The translations under genes and the position numbers were made by a program. Positions 41,035 through 48,791 of a stretch of DNA of 64,000 bases are shown here, piece after piece. The first letter of the stretch is position 1; each line of letters opens with the position of its first letter. Source of the DNA: Streptosporangium becharense (GTDB lineage: Bacteria > Actinomycetota > Actinomycetes > Streptosporangiales > Streptosporangiaceae); NCBI RefSeq assembly GCF_014204985.1, contig NZ_JACHMP010000001.1, positions 7,378,001 to 7,442,000 on the forward strand, written 5' to 3'. The notes beneath the pieces are model-generated. The model had not been told where the DNA came from and did no database searches. It saw only the letters and a list, made by a program, of their open reading frames with translations.

Positions 41035-42808
41035 GGGCCACCCGGTCCGTCCCGGGCCCGACGCCCAGGTCGTGCGGGTGGTCATCGTCGTGCGGCGCGT
41101 GCGGTTCCGGGGCCTTCGCCGGGCGTCCCCGGCCCGGGATCGAGGCGAGCAGCGTACGCGTGTACGGGTGCCCGGGGTCGGTGAACACCCGGTGGGTCGG
41201 CCCCTGTTCCACCACCTGCCCGTCCTTGAGGACGACGACCCGCTCGCAGAGGTCGGCCACCACTCCGAGATCGTGCGAGATGAACAGGAAGGACACCCCC
41301 AGTTCCGCGCGCAGCCGCCGCAGGAGCGCGATGATCTGCGCCTGCGTCGTGATGTCGAGCGCGGAGACGGGCTCGTCGGCGACGACCACCGCCGGTTCGA
41401 GCGCGACGGCGCGGGCGATGGCGACCCGCTGCCGCTGCCCGCCGGAGAGCTGGGACGGGAACCGCTCCAGCACCGACGGGGGCAGTTCGACCCGGCGCGC
41501 GAGCGCTTCGACCCGGGCACGGATCTGCGGCGCCGAGAGCTTCGTGTTCACCGCGAACGGCTCGGCGAGGGTGGCGGCGATCCTGCGTCGCGGGTTGAGA
41601 CTTCCGTAGGGATCCTGGAACACGACCTGGACGGCGGAGCGCAGGCCCGCGTCGAGACGGGCCGGGCCGTCTCCCACTTCGTTGTAGACCGCGCCGCGCA
41701 ACGACACCGACCCGGCGGTCGGCCGGACCAGGCCCGCGATGATCCGGCCGACCGTCGACTTCCCCGACCCCGACTCGCCGACGAGGCCGACGATCTCGCG
41801 CTCGCCTACCTGGAACGAGACGTCGGCGAGCGCGGTGAAGGAATCCTTCCGGCCGCGGCGGCGGTAACTCATGTGCACCGCGGAGATCGCCAGCAGCGGG
41901 GCCGGATCCGCGGACGGGCTCTCGGCCCGTCCCGCGGACGGGCCGGTCCCGTTCGCCGCCGCGCCGCCGGCGGACCCGTGCCCAGCAGGACCGTGCCCAG
42001 CAGGACCGTGCCCGGTGGGCACGGGCACCGGCCCGTGCCGTGCCGCGCCGAGCAGCGTCCTGGTGTACTCGTGCCGGGGGGCGGCGTAGATCTCGGATGC
42101 CGGCGCGGCCTCGACCGCCTCGCCGTCGCGCATCACCACGACGTCGTCGGCGATGTCGGAGACGACGCCGAGGTCATGGCTGACGAAGATCAACGCCGTG
42201 CCGTGCGCCGCCTGGAGCCGCCGCAGCAGCTTCAGGATCGACGCCTGCACGGTCACGTCGAGCGCGGTGGTCGGCTCGTCGGCGATGATCAGTCCCGGGT
42301 TCAGTGCGATCGCCATGGCGATCATGACGCGCTGGCGCATCCCCCCGGAGAAGTGGTTCGGGTAGTCGTCGATCCGTTGCCCGGGGTCCTTGATGCCCAC
42401 CTCGCCGAGCAGGTCGAGCACGCGCCGCCGCAGGGGGTGCCGCCCGACCCGCTCGTGGGCGGTGATCGCCTCTGCGATCTGACTGCCGACGGTCTTGAGC
42501 GGGTGCAGGTTGCTCAGCGGGTCCTGGAAGACGAACCCGATGTGCCGGCCCCTGATCGCCCGGAGCTGCCCGGGACGCAGCGCGGTCAGGTCGGTGCCGC
42601 GGTACAGGGCCGAGCCCCGCACCACGGCACGGGCCGGCAGCAGGCCGGTCGAGGCCAGCAGGGAGACGCTCTTGCCCGAGCCCGACTCGCCGACGATCGC
42701 GAGTGTCCGGCCGGGTTCGACGGCGAAGGAGACGTCGCGGACCGCGGCGAACGCCCGGTCGCGGTCCTGGAACGTGACACTCAGGTTTTTCACAGAGAAC
42801 AAGGCCAC
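41027..42808 (-). CDS. Fused double ATPase of the ABC importer (DppD-DppF type)
   Basis: 593 residues carrying two complete ABC ATPase domains. Domain 1 (about 3-260): Walker A GESGSGKS at 40-47, signature HFSGGMRQRVMIAMA, IIADEPTTALD. Domain 2 (about 310-560): Walker A GESGSGKS, signature QLSGGQRQRVAIARA, VVADEPVSALD. They are joined by a Gly/His/Pro-rich linker containing HGPAGHGPAGHG repeats. One polypeptide thus replaces the usual DppD/DppF pair and powers the DppB/DppC channel. A His/Asp-rich C-terminal tail (HAPHDDDHPHD) might bind metal. Confidence 0.94.
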   Translation of the reverse strand: MALFSVKNLSVTFQDRDRAFAAVRDVSFAVEPGRTLAIVGESGSGKSVSLLASTGLLPARAVVRGSALYRGTDLTALRPGQLRAIRGRHIGFVFQDPLSNLHPLKTVGSQIAEAITAHERVGRHPLRRRVLDLLGEVGIKDPGQRIDDYPNHFSGGMRQRVMIAMAIALNPGLIIADEPTTALDVTVQASILKLLRRLQAAHGTALIFVSHDLGVVSDIADDVVVMRDGEAVEAAPASEIYAAPRHEYTRTLLGAARHGPVPVPTGHGPAGHGPAGHGSAGGAAANGTGPSAGRAESPSADPAPLLAISAVHMSYRRRGRKDSFTALADVSFQVGEREIVGLVGESGSGKSTVGRIIAGLVRPTAGSVSLRGAVYNEVGDGPARLDAGLRSAVQVVFQDPYGSLNPRRRIAATLAEPFAVNTKLSAPQIRARVEALARRVELPPSVLERFPSQLSGGQRQRVAIARAVALEPAVVVADEPVSALDITTQAQIIALLRRLRAELGVSFLFISHDLGVVADLCERVVVLKDGQVVEQGPTHRVFTDPGHPYTRTLLASIPGRGRPAKAPEPHAPHDDDHPHDLGVGPGTDRVAHV

Positions 42809-42839
42809 GGCCGTCGTCTCCCTTCTGGCTGGGCCCGGC

Positions 42840-44648
42840 TCAGCGGCCTACGGCGATGTTCGTGATGTCGGCATGGGTGGCCAGCGACGACCAGGTCCAG
42901 TTGCGCACCCGCTCGGAGGTGATAGCGATCTTGCGCTTCTCGAACAACGGGATCCACGGAAGGTCGGCCGAGACGAGTTTGTCGGCCTTGGCCCAGATCG
43001 GCCCCGGGGCGTCCGAGGGGAACGCCTGCGCCGCGAGCTTGTTCAGCTCGGGGTTGTCGTAGCAGATCGCGTGGACGTTGCCGGTGCCGCAGGGGGCGGC
43101 GTCGGAGTTGAGCCAGCCGCCGAGCAGCATCCGGGTGCTCGGTCCCTGCCAGTCGGGGGCGAAGCTGCTGCTCAGGGAGACGTCCCAGCGGCTCTTGGGG
43201 TCCTGCAGGTATCCGCTGAACTGGGCGGCCGGGATCGGGATGAGGTCGAGCTCGATCCCGGCCCTGGCGAGGTCGGCCTTGAGCGTGACGGCGATCGTCT
43301 CGAACTGCGCGTTGACGCGGTAGACGGCGTCGAGCTTCAGGCCGTCCGGATGGCCGGCCTCGGCGAGCAGTTGCTTCGCCTTGGCCGGGTCGCCGGCGTT
43401 GCCCGGCGTGGGGTAGGGGTCGAATGTCTCGTGCCCGAGGATCGTCGAGGTGATGATCTGCCCGAGCGGCTTCGCCGCGATCTTGCCGCCCTGTGCCTGG
43501 ACGAGGTTGGCCTTGTTCACCGCGTACGCCAGCGCCTGCCGCACCTTCAGCGCGCGCAGTGCCTTCGCGCCGGGGGAGGTGGCCTCGGGACGCGCGTTGA
43601 ACGTGATGAAGTTGGCCGCCCCGCTGTCGGAGGAGTGCAGGTGGGGGCTGTTGCGGGCCTGGTACTGCTGGATGGTGGACAGCGGCGGCACGTCGAGGTA
43701 GAGCGAGAGGTCGGCGTCACCCGACTGGATCTTCTGCACCACCGCGTCCTCGTTGTTCGCCGTGAAGTCCACGACGATCTCGTCGGCGTACGCCTTGCGC
43801 GCCGGGTCTCCCGCGTGGTCGTACCCGGCGACCTTCTTCAGCACGAGGCTCCGGCCGGGCTCGTAGGAGCTGATCTGGTACGGCCCGCTGGAGGGGTAGT
43901 TCTTCCGGAACTCCAGCGAGTCGCCGACGTACTTGGAGGCGACCTCCTCGGGCAGCGGCGACACGAAGTTCATGGACAGGATGGCGAGGAAGTCGTAGTT
44001 CTTCGTGTCCGACTTCAGCACCAGCGTCTTGTCGTCCGGCGCGGAGACGCCGGAGATCTCGTGGCTGTCGATGAACGCCTTGGACTTCGCCGGATCGCCC
44101 ACCGGGACCTTGGCGAACTCCTTGCAGTACTCGGTGAAGCCGGAGAAGGCGAGGTGGAAGTAGTTGATCGCGGCCACCTGCTTGTTCGGGTCGCAGAACC
44201 GCTTGATCCCGTAGACGAAGTCGCGCGCGACGATCTCGCGGGTCGACGATCCGGAGTACCTGATGTCGTCACGCAGGTGGAAGGTGTAGGTCTTGCCGTC
44301 GTCGCTGACGTCCCACGACTTCGCGAGGTCCGGCACCAGCTCGGTGTCGTCCTTGATGCCCGTGGTGCTGCCCGGATAGGTGACGAGCTGGCGGGTCAGG
44401 GCCCGCATGATCTCCCACGAGTCGACGCTGTACCCGGTGAGCGGGTCGAGCGCGTCGAGGTCGGACTGGAGAGACGCGATGCGCAGGGTGCCGCCCGGGG
44501 TCGGCGCGGTCGAGGCGGCCGGCGCGGTGCCGCTCGCGCCGGCCGTCGTCGCGGCCGTTCCCGAGCACGCGGTCAGCAGGGCGGCACCGGCCACCATGGT
44601 CAGCAGCGGGCGGAACATCGTTCGCGGGGGTGCCGTCGTTCTCTTCAC
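42840..44648 (-). CDS. Substrate-binding lipoprotein of the ABC importer (SBP family 5)
   Basis: 602 residues from GTG 44646-44648. Lipoprotein signal with lipobox LLTAC (C28), then an Ala/Thr-rich linker and a DppA/OppA-type binding fold (SBP_bac_5): GGTLRIASLQSDLDALDPL, LVPDLAKSWDVSDDGKTYTFHLR, RDFVYGIKRF and VRQALAYAVNKANLV. It captures the substrate outside the membrane for the DppB/C channel. Located between the ssuD-like gene (47 bases) and the ATPase gene (31 bases). In such operons the ligand is usually an organosulfur compound, which is inferred here. Confidence 0.92.
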   Translation of the reverse strand: MKRTTAPPRTMFRPLLTMVAGAALLTACSGTAATTAGASGTAPAASTAPTPGGTLRIASLQSDLDALDPLTGYSVDSWEIMRALTRQLVTYPGSTTGIKDDTELVPDLAKSWDVSDDGKTYTFHLRDDIRYSGSSTREIVARDFVYGIKRFCDPNKQVAAINYFHLAFSGFTEYCKEFAKVPVGDPAKSKAFIDSHEISGVSAPDDKTLVLKSDTKNYDFLAILSMNFVSPLPEEVASKYVGDSLEFRKNYPSSGPYQISSYEPGRSLVLKKVAGYDHAGDPARKAYADEIVVDFTANNEDAVVQKIQSGDADLSLYLDVPPLSTIQQYQARNSPHLHSSDSGAANFITFNARPEATSPGAKALRALKVRQALAYAVNKANLVQAQGGKIAAKPLGQIITSTILGHETFDPYPTPGNAGDPAKAKQLLAEAGHPDGLKLDAVYRVNAQFETIAVTLKADLARAGIELDLIPIPAAQFSGYLQDPKSRWDVSLSSSFAPDWQGPSTRMLLGGWLNSDAAPCGTGNVHAICYDNPELNKLAAQAFPSDAPGPIWAKADKLVSADLPWIPLFEKRKIAITSERVRNWTWSSLATHADITNIAVGR

Positions 44649-44695
44649 GGGTGGTTCTCTTTCAGGGGTGTCGGACTGGAATGCCGGGAGTCGGG

Positions 44696-45829
44696 TCAGG
44701 GGGAGGAGGCCGGGGGCGGGAGCAGTCCCCGCGATCTCAGAAGGGCGGCGGCCCCTTCGGCGAACCAGTACGCCTCCTCCAGGTGCGGCTGGCCGGAGAG
44801 GATGAAGTGGTCCAGGCCGAGCGCGTGATACTCCTCGATCCGGTCGGCGACCTCCTCGTGGCTGCCGACGAGCGCGGTGCCCGCCCCTCCGCGGACCAGG
44901 CCGTAGCCCGCCCACAGGTTGGGGGAGACCTCCAGCTTGGTCCGGTCGCCGCCGTGCAGGGCGTGCATCCGCCGCTGGCCGACGGACTCGCTGCCGGCCA
45001 GGTCGGCCTGGACGACGGCGATCCGCTCGGGGCTGATCCGGTCCAGCAGCCGCTCGGCCTCCGCCCACGCCTGCGCGGAGGTGTCGCGGCTGATGACGTG
45101 CAGGCGGATGCCGAAGCTCAGCTCCCGGCCCTCGGCCGCGGCGAGCTCACGCATCCGGTCGAGCCGTGCCGCGATCTGGGCGGGTGTCTCACCCCAGGCG
45201 AGGTAGGTGTCGGCGCGCCGGGCCGCGACCCGCTCGGCCGCAGGGCTGGCGCCGCCGAAGAAGATCTCGGGACGCCCCCACGGGCCGGGGTCGATGCGCG
45301 CGTCCTCGATGCGGAAGTGCTCCCCGGTGAAGCTGAACGTCTCGTCCGGGGCCGTCGTCTCCTCGGTGACGCCGCGCAGGACCGCGAGGAACTCGTCGGT
45401 GCGCGCGTAGCGCTGGTCGTGGTCCAGGTGGTCGCCGAAACGGCGCTGCTCGGCGGAGTCGCCGCCGGTGACGACGTTGAGCAGCAGCCGGCCGCCCGAG
45501 ACGCGCTGGAAGGTGGCGGCCTGGTGCGCGGCGAGGGTGGGCGACAGGAGCCCCGGCCGGAACGCGACCAGGAACTTCAGCCGTTTCGTCACCTGGGTGA
45601 GCGCCGCCGTGGTGATCCAGGCGTCCTCGCACCAGGTCCCGGTCGGGGTGAGCACCGCCTCGTAGCCGAGTTGTTCGGCTGATCGGGCGATCTGACCGAG
45701 GTAGTCGATGTCCGGTGGGCGGAAACCGTTCGCGACCGCGGCGAGCGTCTTCTGTGAGCGGTCACCTGAGCCGACGATGTCCCGGTTGTCACCGTTGGTG
45801 GGCAGGTACCAGTGAATGCGCAGGGTCAT
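44696..45829 (-). CDS. ssuD: FMNH2-dependent alkanesulfonate monooxygenase
   Basis: 377 residues from ATG 45827-45829. Luciferase-fold enzyme that releases sulfite from alkanesulfonates using reduced FMN. Family features: MTLRIHWYLPTNGD start, AVLTPTGTWCEDAWI with C67 at the place of the Cys in E. coli SsuD, FRPGLLSPTLAAHQAATFQRVSGGRL, NVVTGGDSAEQRRFGD and GLDHFILSGQPHLEEAYWFAEG. First large gene of the operon that continues with the ABC importer and Eis-like gene. It is preceded by a 353-base leader containing a hairpin and an 18-codon Cys-containing ORF. Confidence 0.9.
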   Translation of the reverse strand: MTLRIHWYLPTNGDNRDIVGSGDRSQKTLAAVANGFRPPDIDYLGQIARSAEQLGYEAVLTPTGTWCEDAWITTAALTQVTKRLKFLVAFRPGLLSPTLAAHQAATFQRVSGGRLLLNVVTGGDSAEQRRFGDHLDHDQRYARTDEFLAVLRGVTEETTAPDETFSFTGEHFRIEDARIDPGPWGRPEIFFGGASPAAERVAARRADTYLAWGETPAQIAARLDRMRELAAAEGRELSFGIRLHVISRDTSAQAWAEAERLLDRISPERIAVVQADLAGSESVGQRRMHALHGGDRTKLEVSPNLWAGYGLVRGGAGTALVGSHEEVADRIEEYHALGLDHFILSGQPHLEEAYWFAEGAAALLRSRGLLPPPASSP

Positions 45830-46182
45830 GCCGACACTCCGGCCGAACTCATCTGTGGTCGTGTTCCAATCTCTCCGCCCGGGATGGGCAGGAGTAGTAC
45901 GTCGGCTGCGGCGGCCGCCCGTCGAGGGCGAGGCGGCCGACCTCCGGCAGCCTGCGGCGCGCCGGATCGTGCGGGGTGGGGTGCGCACGTCGCGCCGGTG
46001 GAACGCCGGGCCGTCGGTTTCGGCGAGCGGGGGATCGCGGAGGGGGATGCCCGGGGCCCGCGCGGGGGCATCGGCCGCGGCTCGGCGGGGAGCGGCGGCT
46101 CCGCGGGACGGGGCGGGCGTCGACGCGCACCGCGTCGCGCCGGTGCCCGTTCCCCGAGGAGTAGGGAGAGCAGGGAGGGCGG
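45830..46182 (-). other. Leader region of the ssuD operon
   Basis: 353 bases between the short leader ORF and ssuD, very GC-rich, with no credible gene. It includes a strong hairpin (46046-46072), which could act as the attenuator controlled by translation of the leader ORF. Confidence 0.5.
46046..46072 (-). promoter_or_regulatory. Candidate attenuator hairpin of the ssuD operon
   Basis: GATGCCC (46046-46052) and its complement GGGCATC (46066-46072), with further G/C pairing inside. It lies 111 bases downstream of the leader ORF stop on the transcribed (minus) strand. Confidence 0.45.
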
Positions 46183-46239
46183 TCAGGAACTGTGACAGAG
46201 GCAGGCGGCCACGCGCACGAGGTCGACGTGGCGCCGCAT
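46183..46239 (-). CDS. 18-residue Cys-containing leader peptide upstream of ssuD
   Basis: ATG CGG CGC ... TGC CTC TGT CAC AGT TCC TGA reads MRRHVDLVRVAACLCHSS. This matches the pattern of short actinobacterial sulfur-gene leaders (Arg-Arg-His-Val-Asp-Leu, then Cys codons near the end). In mycobacteria Cys-rich leader ORFs are known to sense Cys-tRNA and attenuate downstream sulfur operons. The ATG lies 13 bases after the conserved CCTACTA/CATGTAGG element, so the mRNA 5' end must be very short. When cysteine is scarce, stalling at TGC/TGT would favour expression of ssuD and the importer genes (inference). Confidence 0.8.
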   Translation of the reverse strand: MRRHVDLVRVAACLCHSS

Positions 46240-46248
46240 AATCAGGAC

Positions 46249-46279
46249 TTTCCCTACATGCATAGTAGGAAATTTAGTC
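46249..46279 (-). promoter_or_regulatory. Conserved sulfur-operon promoter/operator element, copy A
   Basis: Minus-strand core CCTACTATGCATGTAGG (46253-46269): CCTAC and GTAGG arms around 7 bases. Copy B upstream of the DszC-like operon is CCTACTAAACATGTAGG. Identity continues outside the core (G-CT--A-T before it, AAA after). TACTAT is a good -10 box, placing the transcript start just before the leader ORF; no TTGACA-like -35 box is visible, so an activator may be needed. Confidence 0.7.
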
Positions 46280-46325
46280 TCTTTGCCGCTGATATGCAAG
46301 TTTGTCTCCTTAGGGCTTTTCCCGC

Positions 46326-47375
46326 TCAGAGCGCCGGCTGGGGTTCCGGGGCGGGGAAGGCCGGCCGGGCGCCGGCGAGCAGACGCGGCGGCTGCGGAAG
46401 GGAGAGGCGTTCCCGCAGAAGGTCCTCCCCGCTCCTTCGGATGAGCCCCTTCTCGCCGAGCCCGGGGACGACCCGGTCAAGGAGCTCGGCGAAGGCGTCC
46501 ACCGTCCGGTCCGGGCGTACGAGCACGCCGTCCACCCCGTCGAGGGCGGTCACCGCCTCGGCCCCGGCGAGGAATCCGTCGAGGCTCTGCCCGTGCGCGT
46601 AGGTCAGCTGGGCGAAGAACAGCGCACGCCGGTCGTCCGCGCCGCGGAGCGCGGCGACTGCGGCGGCGACCAGATCCGGGTCCTCCGGCTGGAAGACCAC
46701 CACGTCGACGACGTCGGCCGCCGCCGCCACCGCGTCCACCGAGTCCGCGTACCACGCGATGATCGGCGAGCCCTGCGGGGTCGTCGGGACCGTGAGAGGT
46801 CCGGCGACATCGAAGACCCCCCGGTGGTCGATGTGGACGATCTGCTCGGCGCGGGCGAAGATCCGGGTCTCCCGGTCGGCGACGATCGACTCGTACGGCC
46901 AGCTCTGCCACAGCTTCTGGACGGCGATCGCCGCGTCACGCGTGGTCTCGACGCCCAGCGGGACGCCCTCGGTGAGCCCGGCCCCCGCCCAGCCCTCGGG
47001 CCCCTTCGGCCCGGCCGCCGCGTAGCCGTCCCGGACGCCGAGGATGAGGCCCGACCTGCCCCGGGACAGATGGTCGCCGGAGGCGATCCGCCGGGCCAGG
47101 TTGTACGGATGATCCCGGTGCGGCGCCGCGGCGGCGAGGAACGCGACGTCCGGTGCCCGCGGGGCGAGGAACGTCGTGGCGACGGTGGGTTCGAGGGTCA
47201 CCCCGTCCCCGGGGACCGACCCGTCGATCCGCTCGACCCCGGCCGCCACGAAGGCCGCACCGGCGTCGTTGAGCCGGGAGGTCAGCTCGGGGTCACCGGT
47301 CAGCGCGACCAGGTGATCGCCGGAAAGCCCGAGCCCCAGGAGCTTCGGCCGGTCTCCGGCCGTGTTCTCGCCCAT
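46326..47375 (-). CDS. LLM-class flavin-dependent monooxygenase
   Basis: 349 residues. Luciferase-like barrel, third gene of the DszC-like operon, 111 bases after the NtaA-like gene. Motifs: PTVATTFLAPRAPDVAFLAAAAPHRDHPYNLARRIASGDHLSRGRSGLILGVRDG in the first half (quoted elements: HPYNLARRIASGDHLSRGR), PLGVETTRDAAIAVQKLWQSW and HIDHRGVFDVAGPL. Related proteins accompany sulfonate and sulfone monooxygenases and use reduced FMN. Substrate unknown. The gene ends 47 bases before copy A of the sulfur element of the next operon. Confidence 0.82.
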   Translation of the reverse strand: MGENTAGDRPKLLGLGLSGDHLVALTGDPELTSRLNDAGAAFVAAGVERIDGSVPGDGVTLEPTVATTFLAPRAPDVAFLAAAAPHRDHPYNLARRIASGDHLSRGRSGLILGVRDGYAAAGPKGPEGWAGAGLTEGVPLGVETTRDAAIAVQKLWQSWPYESIVADRETRIFARAEQIVHIDHRGVFDVAGPLTVPTTPQGSPIIAWYADSVDAVAAAADVVDVVVFQPEDPDLVAAAVAALRGADDRRALFFAQLTYAHGQSLDGFLAGAEAVTALDGVDGVLVRPDRTVDAFAELLDRVVPGLGEKGLIRRSGEDLLRERLSLPQPPRLLAGARPAFPAPEPQPAL

Positions 47376-47423
47376 CGGCGAAGTCCTTTCTCACAAGGGA
47401 CGGCGCGTCGTCCCGCGCCGTCG

Positions 47424-47512
47424 GTTCGACGCGGTCCGGAAGTGCTCGCGCCGTCAGTTCGACGCGGTCTGGAAGTGCTCGCGCCGTCAGTTCGACGCGG
47501 CCTGGAAGTGCC
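47424..47512. repeat. 33-bp tandem repeat spanning the 3' end of the NtaA-like gene
   Basis: Period of exactly 33 bases: copies begin at 47424, 47457 and 47490, each starting GTTCGACGCGGTC and containing GGAAGTGCTCGCGCCGTCA (third copy diverged, partial). The third copy is the coding 3' end of the monooxygenase gene (residues HFQAASN and stop), so the gene's own terminus, including the stop codon, has been duplicated twice downstream. Confidence 0.85.
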
Positions 47513-48764
47513 CGCGCAGGGTGTCGGTCGCGTACTCGTGGCGGAACAGCCCGCGTTTGCGGAGCAACGGCACGACCTCGTCGGCGATCACTTCGAGCCC
47601 GTCGACGAGGACGTCCGGCTGGAGGTTGAACCCGTCCACCGCGCCGGACCGGTACCAGTCCTCGATGTGGTCGACGAGCTGCTCGGGAGTGCCCGCGAAA
47701 CCGCTGTGGCCGGAGCCGGTGTACCTCGTCTGCCGGAGGTACTCGCGCACGGTCGGGTTCGTCCGGCGGATCTGTGCCACGATCGACTGCCGGAAGCCGA
47801 TGCTCCCCGCGGCGGTACGGGGATCGACGGCCGCGGTGAGGACCTCCTTTGGGAACTTCTCGTCCAGGTCGAGCTGCGAGGCGTCGTAGCCGATCGCCTG
47901 GGACAGCCACTGCACGGAGTAGGCGGCGGGGCCGCGGTCGTGGAGGTCGTCGCTGCGGCGCCGGGCCTCCTCCTCGGTGCTGCCGATGCTGGTGAGCAGG
48001 CCAGGGAGGATCTTCACCGACTCGGGGGAGCGTCCGGCGTCGGCGGCGTGCCGTTTGACCTCGCGGTAGTGCTCGATGGCGCCTTCCTTGGTGAGCTCGG
48101 CGGCGAACACGCCCTCGGCCCGGCGTCCGGCGAGCGCGCGTCCCTTGGCCGAGCCGCCGGCCTGGATCAGCACGGGGCGACCCTGCCTGGAGGGGGGGAC
48201 GTCGAGCCTGCCCTCCAGGTCGAAGAACCGGCCGTGGTGCCGGACGACGTCCCTGGTCGCGGCCGAATCCCACAGGCCCAGGACGACGTCGACGAACTCG
48301 GCGGCGCGGTCGTACCGGTCGTCCCGCTCGGGGATGTCGGGCAGGCCGAAGTTCTGCGCGGCGGGGGAGTTGCGGGTGGTGACGATGTTCCACCCGGCAC
48401 GCCCGCCGGAGACGTGGTCCAGGGAGAGCAGCCGCTGCGCCAGGTCGAACGGGTCGTTCAGGGTGGACGAGGCGGTCGCGATCAGGCCGATCCTCTCCGT
48501 CGTCGCGGCGACATGGCTCCAGTTGACGGTCGGTTCCAGCCGGCCGGCGTTGGCGTCGTACGCGGGGTCGCCGAGCAGCGGCGCGTCGGCGAGGAAGAGG
48601 GCGTCCAGGGTCCCGCGTTCGGCGACCGCGCCGATGTTCTCCCAGTAGGCGGGATCGACGAAGGAGTCCTTGCGCAGGCGGTCGGACTGCCATGCCGCGG
48701 GCAGATACCCGAGCACCAGGACGTTGACTCCGAGGATCACATGGCCTTGCCGGTGGTCGGACAT
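47487..48764 (-). CDS. NtaA/SnaA/DszA-family FMNH2-dependent monooxygenase
   Basis: 425 residues. Luciferase-fold monooxygenase of the DszA/NtaA group, which oxidises sulfones, nitrilotriacetate and related compounds. Motifs: AERGTLDALFLADAPLL, RIGLIATASSTLNDPFDLAQRL, SLDHVSGGRAGWNIVTTRNSPAAQNFG, VLIQAGGSAKGRALAGR and TPEQLVDHIEDWYRSGAVDGFNL. Lies 27 bases after the DszC-like gene; the pair resembles the DszC-DszA steps that convert a thioether to a sulfone and then open it. Dibenzothiophene itself is not implied. ATG start at 48762-48764. Confidence 0.9.
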   Translation of the reverse strand: MSDHRQGHVILGVNVLVLGYLPAAWQSDRLRKDSFVDPAYWENIGAVAERGTLDALFLADAPLLGDPAYDANAGRLEPTVNWSHVAATTERIGLIATASSTLNDPFDLAQRLLSLDHVSGGRAGWNIVTTRNSPAAQNFGLPDIPERDDRYDRAAEFVDVVLGLWDSAATRDVVRHHGRFFDLEGRLDVPPSRQGRPVLIQAGGSAKGRALAGRRAEGVFAAELTKEGAIEHYREVKRHAADAGRSPESVKILPGLLTSIGSTEEEARRRSDDLHDRGPAAYSVQWLSQAIGYDASQLDLDEKFPKEVLTAAVDPRTAAGSIGFRQSIVAQIRRTNPTVREYLRQTRYTGSGHSGFAGTPEQLVDHIEDWYRSGAVDGFNLQPDVLVDGLEVIADEVVPLLRKRGLFRHEYATDTLRGHFQAASN

Positions 48765-48791
48765 CAGGGCACCTCCGCTGTCGTCCGCGTG

